From Leptospira abararensis (lineage in GTDB: Bacteria; Spirochaetota; Leptospiria; Leptospirales; Leptospiraceae), in assembly GCF_016918735.1 (NCBI RefSeq), contig NZ_JAFFPR010000022.1:124001-188000 (forward strand): a stretch of 64,000 nucleotides of DNA. The letters run 5' to 3'. Each line of letters begins with the position of its first letter. Within the stretch, counting starts at the first letter, position 1. Shown one piece after another: positions 35,372-45,162 of this stretch. The translations under genes and the position numbers were made by a program. The notes below the pieces were generated by a model. That model saw only the letters and a program-made list of their open reading frames with translations, made no database searches and was not told where the DNA came from.

Positions 35372-35956
35372 CTAGCCCCCCGTAATCCATCCTAGATACA
35401 TAGCATAAAAATAAACAGTAACACGAACAAACCGAAACAGGGAACCAAGTAGAAAAAGCGAATAACGCATCTTAAATGTTCCCACCGTATAAGCCATCCA
35501 TGAATAGGGAATGGGTGTGAGAGCACTGAGCACCACGGCACCAAAACCGTATTTGCGTAGATAAGGAAGGAGTTTGTCTTCGTAGTGTAAAACCATCTGC
35601 CTTCCCAAATGAAATTTTGGAATGAGATACAATCCGATAAAATAAGCAATTGATCCACCAAGGATACTTCCAAAAGACATAGAAAGGATGGTCAAAAGTG
35701 GATCCATCTCACCCGTAATAGCTAACATCAGAAAAGCATCAGGTGGAACAAAGGCAGGAAGGCTATCAGAAAGGATCATACCAAAAAATAGTCCCCAATA
35801 ACCAAAAATTCGGACAAAGTGTTCGCTAAAACCAAGAAGTTCTTTGCGAAAAAAAAATGCCAATCCAAAGACAATTACAAGAACAAGGACAATAGAAAGA
35901 ATGGTTTGGAAGATAAGATTACGAAGATTGATGGTAGTTTCTTTTTCTTTTGCCAT
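35372..35956 (-). CDS. DedA/VTT-domain membrane protein (YqaA-like)
   Basis: A 194-residue membrane protein with about five helices and the VTT/SNARE-associated domain: FVPPDAFLMLAITGEMDP, the GSILGGSIAYFIGLYL segment and the LSALTPIPYSWMAYTVGTFKM re-entrant-loop region with its conserved Pro and Thr. Family members are implicated in lipid flipping and envelope homeostasis. It follows pth by 52 bp; that gap has a small GTCCG/CGGAC hairpin (35973-35977 with 35988-35992) without a U-run. Confidence 0.82.
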   Translation of the reverse strand: MAKEKETTINLRNLIFQTILSIVLVLVIVFGLAFFFRKELLGFSEHFVRIFGYWGLFFGMILSDSLPAFVPPDAFLMLAITGEMDPLLTILSMSFGSILGGSIAYFIGLYLIPKFHLGRQMVLHYEDKLLPYLRKYGFGAVVLSALTPIPYSWMAYTVGTFKMRYSLFLLGSLFRFVRVTVYFYAMYLGWITGG

Positions 35957-36008
35957 AAAATGTGATTCTAATGTCCGTTAGCTTTTTCGGACTGAAAAAT
36001 AATAAACC

Positions 36009-36575
36009 CTAAACCCCATTCTCTTTTCGAATAAGATTACGGTTGGTTCGGATCCAATCTTCCGTTTTGGCAATGGATTCTTTGATGAGTGTATCTAAAC
36101 TACTACGTTCTTCTGAATTAAAATTCTGTAATACAAAGTCAGCCACTTCCATTCCCCCTTTTTCCGGTTTTCCCACCCCAAATCGCAACCGATGAAAATC
36201 CTGTGATCCCAATTTAGCGACTATATCCTTTAGTCCATTATGGCCGGCAGTTCCGCCCCCAATTTTATTTTTTATTTTTCCAAAAGGTAGATCTACTTCG
36301 TCTTGGATCACAAGAATTTGGGAAGGTGGGATTTTATATAAGTTGGCAAGGGTTTGTGTGGATTTTCCAGAAAGATTCATAAACTCTAAAGGTTTCAGAA
36401 GATGTATTTTGTCCCCTTCCCAGGTAAAAGTCGTTTCCATATACTTTTTAGAATCTTTAAACGAAACACCAAAACTCGAGGCCAGTGCATCTAAGATCAT
36501 AAAACCAATGTTATGGCGAGTATTTTTGTATTTGTCCCCTGGATTTCCAAGGCCTACAATGAGAAAATGAATCAT
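36009..36575 (-). CDS. pth: peptidyl-tRNA hydrolase
   Basis: Releases tRNA from peptidyl-tRNA that has dropped off ribosomes. The N-terminal GLGNPGDKYKNTRHNIGFMILD with the catalytic His, the KPLEFMNLSGKS segment with its Asn, and VIQDEVDLPFGKIKNKIGGGTAGHNGLKDI are canonical. Length of 188 is normal. The start overlaps the cimA stop by 4 bp. Confidence 0.96.
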   Translation of the reverse strand: MIHFLIVGLGNPGDKYKNTRHNIGFMILDALASSFGVSFKDSKKYMETTFTWEGDKIHLLKPLEFMNLSGKSTQTLANLYKIPPSQILVIQDEVDLPFGKIKNKIGGGTAGHNGLKDIVAKLGSQDFHRLRFGVGKPEKGGMEVADFVLQNFNSEERSSLDTLIKESIAKTEDWIRTNRNLIRKENGV

Positions 36576-38107
36576 ACGTTTCCGAGTAAAATATGTAACA
36601 ATCGTTCTGTGGCTTTTACGGCCGCCACTTGTTGGTCAGAATCAATTCCAATCGTGCGGATGGGATGTGTTTCTCCCTCCCCTTTCCAAGTAATCACAGT
36701 TTCCACAAGGGCATTCGTATTCCCACCAGGAGGAATCCTTACCTCATAGTCATAGAGCTTTGGAATTTGGATATTTAATTCTTTTAGAATTTTTCCAAGA
36801 GCATTCATAAATGCGTCATAACCGCCGTCACCTTCCCCATTCGCTTCAAAATACTTTCCCTGGTAATTGACTTTTACTTCCGCTTTGGGTTTCACACCAA
36901 TCCCACTAGTCACAGTACAAGTTTCGATTCGAAAACTAGCTTCTAAATTTTCGCCAGTGATATCGGAGATAATATAAGGAAGATCTTCTTTCGTGACAGT
37001 TTTGTTTTGGTCCCCGAGCTCAATCACTCGCTCTAAAACCTTTTTTTCGATTTCAGGAGAAAGAACCATTCCCAACTGTTTTAAGTTTTCGGTAATGCTT
37101 GCTTTACCAGCTAACTTACCTAAGGCGTAGACTCTGGTTCGCCCAAACCTTTCTGGTAAAATAGGATTGGCATACAAATTTCCTTTTTTATCGCCATCGG
37201 CGTGCACCCCAGCCGTTTGTGTGAAAACATCTTCTCCCACAATCGGACGATTATCAGAAATTCGTTTCCCTGAAAATATTTCCACAAGCCTAGATGCATT
37301 TGTGATTTCTCTTTCCACAACCGAAGTTCTGAATTTTGTTTTGTCATGTATGGCAGTAACCACAGCTTCCAGAGGTGAATTACCCGCCCTTTCTCCCAAT
37401 CCATTCACAGCCACATGAAGTCCTCGAACCCCGGCCTCTACTGCTTCCAAACAGTTCGCAACAGCCAAATCATAATCATTGTGACCATGAAACTCAAACC
37501 ATAATTTCGGAAATTCTTTCACAAGATCTGTAATGGCAGTTCGCACTTCCATTGGCGACAATACACCAAGTGTATCCGCTAAGTAAAACTTACTTACAGG
37601 GAAATTGGAAACCACACTTAAATATTCTAAAACATAATCACGAGAATGTAAATATCCATTGGACCAATCTTCCAAATAAACATTGACGGTAATGCCAGAA
37701 GCACTTGCATTCTCTACTGTCTTTTGGATGTCTAAAAAATGTTCGGCTGGAGTCTTTCGTAGTTGATTTGTTAGGTGGTTAAGTGAACCTTTCGTCAAAA
37801 GGTTAAGGACTCGAACTCCCGTTCCTTTCATCCATTCCACCGTTTTATCAATATCTACAAATCCTAAAATCTCAATGCGGTCTTGAAGGCCTTCCGATTT
37901 AGACCATTCCACTATTTTTTTAACTGCTTCAAATTCGCCTGGGGAAACACGAGCACTGGCAATTTCCACTCTGTCAGCCTTCAGGTCTTTTAACAGATGT
38001 TTGGTAATATTTAATTTTTGCTGCCAAGAAAAAGAGACACCATTGGTTTGTTCCCCGTCACGTAACGTGACGTCTAGGATTTCGATTCTCGAGTTAGATT
38101 CAGTCAT
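36572..38107 (-). CDS. cimA: (R)-citramalate synthase
   Basis: CimA condenses pyruvate and acetyl-CoA to citramalate, the first step of the threonine-independent isoleucine pathway known in Leptospira. The catalytic TIM barrel starts EILDVTLRDGEQTNGVSFS and includes EFHGHNDYDLAVANCLEA and NGLGERAGNSPLEAVVT; the linker GEDVFTQTAGVHADGDKKG is next, and the C-terminal LeuA-type regulatory domain, binding isoleucine in this family, follows from about residue 385 (GEGDGGYDAFMNAL). The 511-residue length and sequence match the spirochaetal CimA rather than LeuA. The start is the ATG at 38107, overlapping the Smr gene stop. Confidence 0.93.
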   Translation of the reverse strand: MTESNSRIEILDVTLRDGEQTNGVSFSWQQKLNITKHLLKDLKADRVEIASARVSPGEFEAVKKIVEWSKSEGLQDRIEILGFVDIDKTVEWMKGTGVRVLNLLTKGSLNHLTNQLRKTPAEHFLDIQKTVENASASGITVNVYLEDWSNGYLHSRDYVLEYLSVVSNFPVSKFYLADTLGVLSPMEVRTAITDLVKEFPKLWFEFHGHNDYDLAVANCLEAVEAGVRGLHVAVNGLGERAGNSPLEAVVTAIHDKTKFRTSVVEREITNASRLVEIFSGKRISDNRPIVGEDVFTQTAGVHADGDKKGNLYANPILPERFGRTRVYALGKLAGKASITENLKQLGMVLSPEIEKKVLERVIELGDQNKTVTKEDLPYIISDITGENLEASFRIETCTVTSGIGVKPKAEVKVNYQGKYFEANGEGDGGYDAFMNALGKILKELNIQIPKLYDYEVRIPPGGNTNALVETVITWKGEGETHPIRTIGIDSDQQVAAVKATERLLHILLGNV

Positions 38108-38379
38108 GATTTCAATCGGTTGATGTATTCTTTGGACGGAGCGAGAATTTCCACAATCGTTGCGCCCGGATTGGACCGAAACATCGGGTCGGTCTCCACT
38201 AATTTCAGGAAATCGCAAGTGGCTACGTAGTCAATCGCCATTCGCCGAAGAATTCCTTCACCGATCCCATGTAAAATCTCCACATAGGTTTCTCCATCCA
38301 TGTAAGCATCATGGATTTCTCGTTCTAGTTTGATGCGAGCTTCCTCGAATCGGAGTTTGCGGATGTAGATGGTACGCAC
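38104..38379 (-). CDS. short Smr-domain protein
   Basis: A free-standing 91-residue Smr domain, as found at the C-terminus of MutS2. ARIKLEREIHDAYMDG, then EILHGIGEGILRRMAIDYV matches the conserved HGKGxGxLR segment, and GATIVEIL closes the fold. The usual N-terminal DLHG motif reads YIRKL, so a key part of the nuclease signature is missing. Any DNA- or RNA-binding role is by family. It overlaps cimA by 4 bp and follows the response regulator by 21 bp. Confidence 0.72.
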   Translation of the reverse strand: MRTIYIRKLRFEEARIKLEREIHDAYMDGETYVEILHGIGEGILRRMAIDYVATCDFLKLVETDPMFRSNPGATIVEILAPSKEYINRLKS

Positions 38380-38400
38380 CTTACGTCCAGAAAATGGGAC

Positions 38401-38817
38401 TTAGGTCAAATTGCAACAGAAACGAACAGCATCTAGAAGTTCTCTGGTATTCCAAGGTTTGGAAAAAATGGCGTAGGTTTTTGCTTCTTCCTTCACACGG
38501 TTGATAGCCTCACGATCCGCATGACCAGAAATGAGAATGGATTTAATATGAGGGTATTTTTGGTGGACTTGGATGAGAAATTCATCTCCTCTCATTCCAG
38601 GCATCAGCCAGTCGGAAAGGATGAGAATGACTTCCACTCCCGATTGGCAAAGATCATCGATGACTTCCATGGCTTCTTCTGGATTTTGAGCCGTTTCGTA
38701 GGTAAAACTACCGCCAATCTCCCGTTTCAGTTCTTGTACGAGGGAAAGAAGAAGGATCGGTTCATCATCCACACATAGGATTGCATTTTTTTCCTGTTGT
38801 ACTTGCGTAATGTTCAA
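38401..38817 (-). CDS. receiver-only response regulator
   Basis: A single CheY-like receiver domain of 138 residues with no output domain. The acidic pocket is CVDDEP (D17, D18), the phosphorylation site D69 in [10 protein letters not shown], the switch Ser in [11 protein letters not shown] and K120 in FSKPW. It overlaps the histidine kinase stop by 4 bp, so it is almost certainly the kinase's partner. Confidence 0.9.
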   Translation of the reverse strand: MNITQVQQEKNAILCVDDEPILLLSLVQELKREIGGSFTYETAQNPEEAMEVIDDLCQSGVEVILILSDWLMPGMRGDEFLIQVHQKYPHIKSILISGHADREAINRVKEEAKTYAIFSKPWNTRELLDAVRFCCNLT

Positions 38818-41546
38818 TCTCTTTCCCCTTCTACTACTTTTGGCAAATACACTCTAAATTCGGTCCCATGATCATCTGACGAAAATTCGATTGTACCTTT
38901 CATTTTTTCCACGATTTGTTTACAAATGTCAAGCCCAAGCCCGATCCCTTCGCCATGTTTTTTTGTAGTAAAAAAAGGTAAAAAAATCTTATCCCGAATC
39001 TCTGGTGCAATTCCTTTTCCTGTATCTTGAATGGCTGTGATGACTGTATCTACGTTCGAAGTGATAGAGATTTTTATTTTTCCACGGTAATCCATTGCTT
39101 GCAAAGCATTGTTAATGAGATTGATCCATACTTGGTTGAGTTTGTCCCGCTCCGCCAAACAATAATCAGATGTAGAATACAATTTCACGATTTCAACATC
39201 GTTTTTTATTTTCGACTTGTACAATGTGAGAATGGAATCCATTTCGGTAGGGATATGAACGTTTTCAAATTTTGTTTCTGTTTCTAATCGATCCGTATGC
39301 AAATAATGTTTTAAAGCATTCACTACATGGGATGCTTTTTCCGTTGCCGTTTGCACTACATAAACCAAACGATACAAACTGCCAAGGATCAAAACGTTTT
39401 GTAAAATAATTCCAGACTTTGGTTTTTTTAGAATCAATAGTAGCGGTTCATCCAATTGTAGAATTCCTAATGAAGTTAAATCTTCGATGATCTCTTCCGG
39501 GTTTTCAATTTTATGTGAATTCAAAATTCCCAATCGTTCTTTTTTTTCTGCACGATTGAGCAGGCCCGAATTACGAGAACCAAACGATAAACCTAAATGT
39601 AACAAATACCGAAAGTCTTCCCTTTCCGAAACACTCAAAGATTCTAAAAACGTAGGTAAGTCCGTGATATCATTTTTTAGGATTTCAGACATAGCGCGAA
39701 CACTGGAAGTAATAGCACCAAGCGGTGTATTGAGTTCATGGGTGATCCCTGCCGCAAATTGACCTAGGGCAGCCAATTTTTCACTCATCAAAAGTTGCGT
39801 TTGTGTTTTGTGCAAATCGATAAGGATTTTTTCCTTTGTCTCGATCATCTCCACAAGACTGCGATTACTTTCAATTAAAGCTTCCGTCCTTTGTCCAATT
39901 TTTTCTTCTAAATTTGAATTGGTCTCCATCACCAAACGTTGGCTTTCTTCCACACGTTCAAAACTTTGTTTGAGCTCCGAAGACATAAAACGGAAGGCTT
40001 CAGATAGATCTTTCAGCTCGGCAATCATACTTTCATTGACTGGGATGTCCCAATCGCCTTTGGCAAGAGATTTGGATGCTTTGGCAAAGGATAGAACGGG
40101 TCTTGTCACAAACTCAGCGAGAACGGCAGCTAAGATCAAACTGAGTAGGATGGCCCAAGCAAAAACCATCGCAGATTCACTATTACCCGTAATGACTCCA
40201 CTCAAATAAAAAGAATAGGGAAACAAAGTGATGAGATAGGTTTTTTCTTTTAAGTTAGGATGAGTGTAGATGGTAACCATCGCATTCCAGTTTTCACGGG
40301 AGAGTGGTTTTTTTGTCACAATGGCGAAACTAAATCTTTTTTCTGACGTATTAATTTCGTTACCTAATTTTTTTAGTTCCACTCGAACTGTTTCAATTAA
40401 CCTCGATTTTCCAAGTTCACTAGAAAGGGAGGCCAGTGGATTTAAACCTTCATCGAGTAAAAACACTTTGCCCTGGTCATTCACTTTAGAAAGATCTAGA
40501 ACTTTCCCCATACCAATTGTTCCATCATTTGCATTGTTAGTTGCAGGACCCGAAGTTAAATACCGATCTAAACTTAGGCTGATGTTTTTTGACCATTGCC
40601 TGTGCAAAACTTCCACCATTTGAAAAGCTGAGTTTTCTGCATTTTTAAGAGTTACATAAGCGGTGATTCCCACAAGAAACAAAACCAAACAAACAAAAGG
40701 TGTTACTATAAATAATTGTAAGGAAATACCGGTCCTTGGCTCTAACTCGGAATCAGAGTTTTCCCGTTCTTTTAAACCAGACTTCCAGATGGTTTGAGGG
40801 TCCGATAAAGTGACTTCTTTGACTTGGCCCGGAACCTCCGCCCAAAACAATCCAAACCTTCTCACCAGGGGAAAGGTAAGAAACATAGCAAACGGTGCTA
40901 AAATCCAAGTAATTCCGGTAGTGAATACAAGCGCGGAGCTCACAGTATGATAGGAAATTTCAGCACCAAATTGTTCCGAACATAAATAACCCCATAAAAA
41001 TGGTTCGAGAAGTAAAAAGAGTAGAACAAATAAAAAGTAATACACCCAAATCCGCAACTTACGAAAGTCAGGTGACTTACCTATCATTTGGTAAGAAAGC
41101 CAAAATAAACTGGGATTGATAAAATAACCGGGCAACCAGTCCCACAAAAATTCTGGTGGCACACCCTCAATCAAATCAGAAAGTCCATAGGCAAAAGGGA
41201 CTGCAAGTAAAGCAGGGTATCCAAAAAAATTCAAACAGAGAAATACAGAAAGATCCTTTAGACTTTCTAAAGTTTGTGCACCAGGAATGAGGACGATAGA
41301 ACTTCCTAAATATCCAGTGAGAAAGATGGCAACGAAGGTAATAAGAAACCAATAGAAACTAGTGAGATTCCAATTCCATACTTCTCTTGAGATTCGAAAA
41401 GATTTTCCATTCCTAAATGTAAATCCAGTAAAAGCGAATATAGAAATAATAGAACCGAGTAAAAAAGAGAACCGTCCCCAGACCTCTAAGATAGGCAATG
41501 GGATGTTGGAAATCACAAGTTCAATCCAAACAATGATTTCGGCCAT
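38814..41546 (-). CDS. large membrane sensor histidine kinase
   Basis: A 910-residue kinase. Residues ~1-240 contain about six to seven membrane segments (a multi-helix sensor-like unit), then a further helix at ~275, a periplasmic stretch, another helix (~455), a HAMP linker ([21 protein letters not shown]) and a coiled coil. The phosphorylated His is H603 in [13 protein letters not shown], but the second dimerisation helix ([15 protein letters not shown]) comes only about 130 residues later; the insert contains [17 protein letters not shown] and [20 protein letters not shown] helices. The ATPase domain has [11 protein letters not shown] (N box), [17 protein letters not shown] and [10 protein letters not shown]. 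The receiver-only regulator overlaps its 3' end. Confidence 0.9.
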   Translation of the reverse strand: MAEIIVWIELVISNIPLPILEVWGRFSFLLGSIISIFAFTGFTFRNGKSFRISREVWNWNLTSFYWFLITFVAIFLTGYLGSSIVLIPGAQTLESLKDLSVFLCLNFFGYPALLAVPFAYGLSDLIEGVPPEFLWDWLPGYFINPSLFWLSYQMIGKSPDFRKLRIWVYYFLFVLLFLLLEPFLWGYLCSEQFGAEISYHTVSSALVFTTGITWILAPFAMFLTFPLVRRFGLFWAEVPGQVKEVTLSDPQTIWKSGLKERENSDSELEPRTGISLQLFIVTPFVCLVLFLVGITAYVTLKNAENSAFQMVEVLHRQWSKNISLSLDRYLTSGPATNNANDGTIGMGKVLDLSKVNDQGKVFLLDEGLNPLASLSSELGKSRLIETVRVELKKLGNEINTSEKRFSFAIVTKKPLSRENWNAMVTIYTHPNLKEKTYLITLFPYSFYLSGVITGNSESAMVFAWAILLSLILAAVLAEFVTRPVLSFAKASKSLAKGDWDIPVNESMIAELKDLSEAFRFMSSELKQSFERVEESQRLVMETNSNLEEKIGQRTEALIESNRSLVEMIETKEKILIDLHKTQTQLLMSEKLAALGQFAAGITHELNTPLGAITSSVRAMSEILKNDITDLPTFLESLSVSEREDFRYLLHLGLSFGSRNSGLLNRAEKKERLGILNSHKIENPEEIIEDLTSLGILQLDEPLLLILKKPKSGIILQNVLILGSLYRLVYVVQTATEKASHVVNALKHYLHTDRLETETKFENVHIPTEMDSILTLYKSKIKNDVEIVKLYSTSDYCLAERDKLNQVWINLINNALQAMDYRGKIKISITSNVDTVITAIQDTGKGIAPEIRDKIFLPFFTTKKHGEGIGLGLDICKQIVEKMKGTIEFSSDDHGTEFRVYLPKVVEGERD

Positions 41547-41566
41547 AGGCCGTGAATGATAGCGGA

Positions 41567-42643
41567 CTAGGATTCGAAGTAAAGCAAAATCTTTTTTACC
41601 TTAGAAGCAAGAGAGGATGGAAATTCTGTATCTAAACTATCAAGACTCACCCACTTACTCTCTACACCAAATTTCTTTGCTAATGTTTCCACTTCCTTTT
41701 CCTCATCAAGCCTCTGAGTGAAAACAGAAAAACTCATCTTATGATGGGTGATCGTATGTTTGAATTGGCCAATAGATTTGAGATCCTGGTTCGTGAATCT
41801 TTCCTTTAAGGATAAAAAGAAAGCTGTGGTTTCGTAAGCTTTTTCAGGAATGTCCCCAACAAACCCATAGGGCAAATGAAACATCGATTTCAAAAATCTC
41901 ATTTTTGGTTCTTGAACTAGTAGGAGGGAGTCCTTGTAAAAAAGAACCAGAATCTCTGCGGTGAGTTGGATTTGTTTTTTAGCCTTTTCTCTAAGGGGGA
42001 TCTCTCCGGTCTTCCTATGGATCCTTGCAAAACAAGAATCCATAAGAGGGCATAACAGGCATTTCGGTGACTCTGGAAGGCAAATGGTAGCCCCAAGCTC
42101 CATCATGGCCTGGTTGTGGTCTCCAGGCTGGTCTAAGTTCAGAAATCCATCGGCTTTCGTTTGTAAGTTGCTATCTGCTTTTGCACTTAGAATATTTTCT
42201 GTATACCCATAATAACGAGACAATACTCGTTTTACATTTCCATCCAAAACAGCGAGGGGTAGGTCATAAGCAATGGAGAGGACAGCCCTTGCTGTGTAGT
42301 TTCCAATGCCTGGAAGTTTCAAAACGGACTCTAAATCTTTCGGAAAGGATCCGTTAAAATTTTGAACTAAAAAAATAGCTGCCTTTCTTAGATTGCGAGC
42401 TCGACTGTAGTATCCAAGCCCTTTCCAATGGGCAAGAACCTCTTCCTCTTCTGCGGAAGCTAAAGACCCTGGAGTAGGAAATCGTTTGATAAAGGCTTCA
42501 TACAAAGGAAGCATCGCATTAACTCGCGTTTGCTGAAGCATCACTTCAGAAACCCAGATTGGATATGCTTGTTTTTTCTTTCGAAAGGGGAGATCCCTTT
42601 TATGGACCAAATACCATTCGTGTAGTTTTTTTTGCGGGCTCAA
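41567..42643 (-). CDS. mutY: adenine DNA glycosylase MutY
   Basis: MutY removes adenine mispaired with 8-oxoguanine. The catalytic Glu is E33 (SEVMLQQTRV), the helix-hairpin-helix with the catalytic Asp is KLPGIGNYTARAVLSIAY and D134 (LDGNVKRVL). The [4Fe-4S] ligands C188, C195, C198 and C204 have the C-x6-C-x2-C-x5-C spacing. The C-terminal NUDIX-like domain ends at residue 358. It overlaps the upstream unknown gene by 4 bp and is followed 20 bp later by the histidine kinase. Confidence 0.95.
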   Translation of the reverse strand: MSPQKKLHEWYLVHKRDLPFRKKKQAYPIWVSEVMLQQTRVNAMLPLYEAFIKRFPTPGSLASAEEEEVLAHWKGLGYYSRARNLRKAAIFLVQNFNGSFPKDLESVLKLPGIGNYTARAVLSIAYDLPLAVLDGNVKRVLSRYYGYTENILSAKADSNLQTKADGFLNLDQPGDHNQAMMELGATICLPESPKCLLCPLMDSCFARIHRKTGEIPLREKAKKQIQLTAEILVLFYKDSLLLVQEPKMRFLKSMFHLPYGFVGDIPEKAYETTAFFLSLKERFTNQDLKSIGQFKHTITHHKMSFSVFTQRLDEEKEVETLAKKFGVESKWVSLDSLDTEFPSSLASKVKKILLYFES

Positions 42644-43020
42644 GTTTCCGAGTCTTGAATGCTGTAACGAAGGAAGGTATTACAACTCCCCTCTTCTGTA
42701 TAACGAACCAGGTCGTAGTCTAAACGTGTGGAACGGAAGAATTTGGAATGTGCTAATCTTTCGCGAATCTCTTGGCGGATATGATCCCTAGCTTCCTGGC
42801 GTTTGTCATAATGGGCTGGAGAGAGGATTTCGCTCTTATAAGATAAACTTCCCTCGCGGTAAATCGCCACCGTGACTTGTACCCGGTATTTTCGCTGTAA
42901 TCCTTGTTTTACTTCCGTATTCATCGTATCAAAAACTCGAGGTATTCTTCCTAAATAGATTTTCGGTCCCTGGGGGATGGAAATTGAAACCAACGGATTT
43001 TTTTCATACTGCTTGCCCAA
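42640..43020 (-). CDS. hypothetical protein
   Basis: A 126-residue soluble, basic protein with a TTG start at 43020 and no signal peptide, membrane segment or recognised motif. The middle is predicted to be mostly strand (YRVQVTVAIYREGSLSYKSEI) followed by a charged helix (KRQEARDHIRQEIRERL). It overlaps mutY by 4 bp and is divergent from ispG, so it is probably the first gene of the mutY-kinase-cimA-pth run. Confidence 0.6.
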   Translation of the reverse strand: MGKQYEKNPLVSISIPQGPKIYLGRIPRVFDTMNTEVKQGLQRKYRVQVTVAIYREGSLSYKSEILSPAHYDKRQEARDHIRQEIRERLAHSKFFRSTRLDYDLVRYTEEGSCNTFLRYSIQDSET

Positions 43021-43064
43021 AATTTCGAATTTAATTTTCTAGATAATGAGAACATAAGATTCAA

Positions 43065-45116
43065 ATGAGCACCAAATATAACGAATCGCCATTTTACTAT
43101 AAAAGACGCCCAACACGCGAAGTGATGGTGGGTGGTGTCGGAATTGGAGGAAAAAACCCAATTCGTATCCAGTCTATGATCACATCTAACACAAGAGATA
43201 CGGATGCGAGTATCCAACAAATTTCCGATTTAGAAAAAGCGGGTTCCGAAATTGTTCGCCTAACAGTACCAAGCCAAGCGGATGCAGACAATTTACCAAA
43301 CATTCGCAAACGAATGAAAGAACTGGGACTTACCGTCCCTTTAGTCGCAGACATTCATTTCACTCCGCAAGTAGCACTGAAGTGCGTAGAATGGGTGGAA
43401 AAGGTGCGAATCAATCCAGGCAATTTTGCAGACAAAAAGAAATTTGAAATCATCGAATATACAGATAAAGATTATAACGAAGAATTAGAAAGAATCGAAG
43501 AAGTATTTACCCCATTAGTTTTACGCTCCAAAGAACTGGGTGTTGCCATGCGGATTGGAACCAACCACGGAAGCCTATCTGATCGCATTATGAACCGGTT
43601 TGGTGACACACCACTCGGGATGGTAGAATCGGCTTTAGAATTCATTCGTATTGCGGAAAGAAATTCCTACAAAGACATTGTTGTTTCTATGAAGGCATCC
43701 AACCCTCAAGTAATGATCCAAGCCTATCGTATGTTAGTTTCCAGATTTTATGATTTGGGAATGGACTATCCTTTGCATTTAGGAGTCACCGAGGCTGGGG
43801 ATGGAAAAGATGGAAGGATCAAATCTGCCATTGGAATAGGAAGTTTACTCGAAGATGGACTCGGGGATACCATCCGAGTCTCCCTTACAGAAGATGCCGT
43901 CTATGAAATCCCAGTAGCAAAGGAACTCGTTCGTAAATACAACGAGAGTTTTTTAAAGCAACTGGAAACTTCACCAGATGCGTTTACCACCGCTCCGCAA
44001 ACAAATCCTGCACAAAATCAAGAAACCATCTATACAGAATTTCGTGATCCTTTCCAATACTCTAGATTTTATTCTAAAGAACTAAACCTGGGTGATACAA
44101 AACTCGGAGACACATCTCCCGTTCGTATCGAAATCTGTTTTCCTTTTTTTGGATCTGAATCTGCAGAGGAAGTTTTAAATCTCATCCAAAGAGAAACCAA
44201 ATCAGGTCGTATTCCAGAAATGTTGCACTTTGCGATTAGTTCCGAAATGGATTTGTTATCTCTTGGCACCATGGTTCGGCGTGGTTCTTTCCCACTCCCA
44301 GTCTCGGTAGAATTATCCAAAGAACTAACTTACCAATATGATAGTTTGGCAGAAGACCTATACCGAGTGCATAAGTGGGTCATAAATCCCAATCTGTTTT
44401 TCCAAGAATCAGAAGAATCCTGGGATGACCTTTTGGATTTTGTGACTCGTTATGCCAAAGACAAACGTTGTGTGGAATGGAGTATCGATGCAAAAGATAT
44501 CCACCTAACAGAAAAAATTGTTAAGGAATCCAGAAAACGAAAGATAGAAAACCTACTCTTTTCAGTTAAAAATGGAGATCTACTTACAGTTCGAAAACTT
44601 GCCTATCACTTAAGGGAATCAGACTATCCCATCGCCCTTGTCACTCACTCATACGATAAAGAACAACTCCTTTACGAATCTTCCATCAAAGTGGGAGGAA
44701 GTCTCTTGGATGGAATCGGCGATCTGATTCGTTTGTCTTACGGGGATGGGGAACCAGAAGAATCTCTTGTTTTGAGCTTTGATATTTTACAAGCAACGAG
44801 ACTTCGCCTAACAAAAACAGAATATATATCCTGTCCCTCTTGTGGTCGAACCATGTTTGATTTACAATCCACCACCGCCATGATCAAAAAAAGGACAGGG
44901 CATCTAAAAGGTGTAAAGATTGCGGTTATGGGTTGTATTGTGAATGGTCCTGGTGAGATGGCAGATGCCGATTTTGGGTATGTCGGTGCGGGAATTGGTA
45001 AGGTTCACCTCTACAAAGGGAAAGAAATTGTAAAAAAAGGTGTTTCAGAAGAGGAAGCTGCAGACCAACTCATTGATCTCATTCGTGAAAATGGAATGTG
45101 GAACGATCCAGAATAA
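43065..45116 (+). CDS. ispG: 4-hydroxy-3-methylbut-2-en-1-yl diphosphate synthase IspG, long form
   Basis: IspG makes HMBPP in the non-mevalonate isoprenoid pathway with a [4Fe-4S] cluster. At 683 residues it is the long form with an extra middle domain (about residues 290-560) as in plants, Chlamydia and spirochaetes. The N-terminal barrel contains VGGVGIGGKNPIRIQSMITS and ADIHFTPQVAL; the C-terminal reductase-like domain holds the cluster Cys in CPSCGRTMFDLQ and in VMGCIVNGPGEM with the Glu. It starts at the ATG at 43065; a GATAAT lies ~20 bases upstream as a possible -10. Confidence 0.96.
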   Translation: MSTKYNESPFYYKRRPTREVMVGGVGIGGKNPIRIQSMITSNTRDTDASIQQISDLEKAGSEIVRLTVPSQADADNLPNIRKRMKELGLTVPLVADIHFTPQVALKCVEWVEKVRINPGNFADKKKFEIIEYTDKDYNEELERIEEVFTPLVLRSKELGVAMRIGTNHGSLSDRIMNRFGDTPLGMVESALEFIRIAERNSYKDIVVSMKASNPQVMIQAYRMLVSRFYDLGMDYPLHLGVTEAGDGKDGRIKSAIGIGSLLEDGLGDTIRVSLTEDAVYEIPVAKELVRKYNESFLKQLETSPDAFTTAPQTNPAQNQETIYTEFRDPFQYSRFYSKELNLGDTKLGDTSPVRIEICFPFFGSESAEEVLNLIQRETKSGRIPEMLHFAISSEMDLLSLGTMVRRGSFPLPVSVELSKELTYQYDSLAEDLYRVHKWVINPNLFFQESEESWDDLLDFVTRYAKDKRCVEWSIDAKDIHLTEKIVKESRKRKIENLLFSVKNGDLLTVRKLAYHLRESDYPIALVTHSYDKEQLLYESSIKVGGSLLDGIGDLIRLSYGDGEPEESLVLSFDILQATRLRLTKTEYISCPSCGRTMFDLQSTTAMIKKRTGHLKGVKIAVMGCIVNGPGEMADADFGYVGAGIGKVHLYKGKEIVKKGVSEEEAADQLIDLIRENGMWNDPE

Positions 45117-45134
45117 AAAGTAGTTCCCCTCTGT

Positions 45135-45162
45135 CCACGGATGTGAACCATTTCCACCGTGG
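45135..45162 (+). promoter_or_regulatory. hairpin covering the start codon of the DUF2339 gene
   Basis: CCACGG (45135-45140) pairs with CCGTGG (45157-45162) around a 16-base loop. The GTG start codon at 45159-45161 lies in the 3' arm, and there is no evident ribosome-binding site between, so the start would be closed when the stem forms. Confidence 0.3.

Noticed and set aside
38108..38218. N-terminal extension of CimA
   Set aside because: Overlaps the Smr gene in another frame and has no family similarity.
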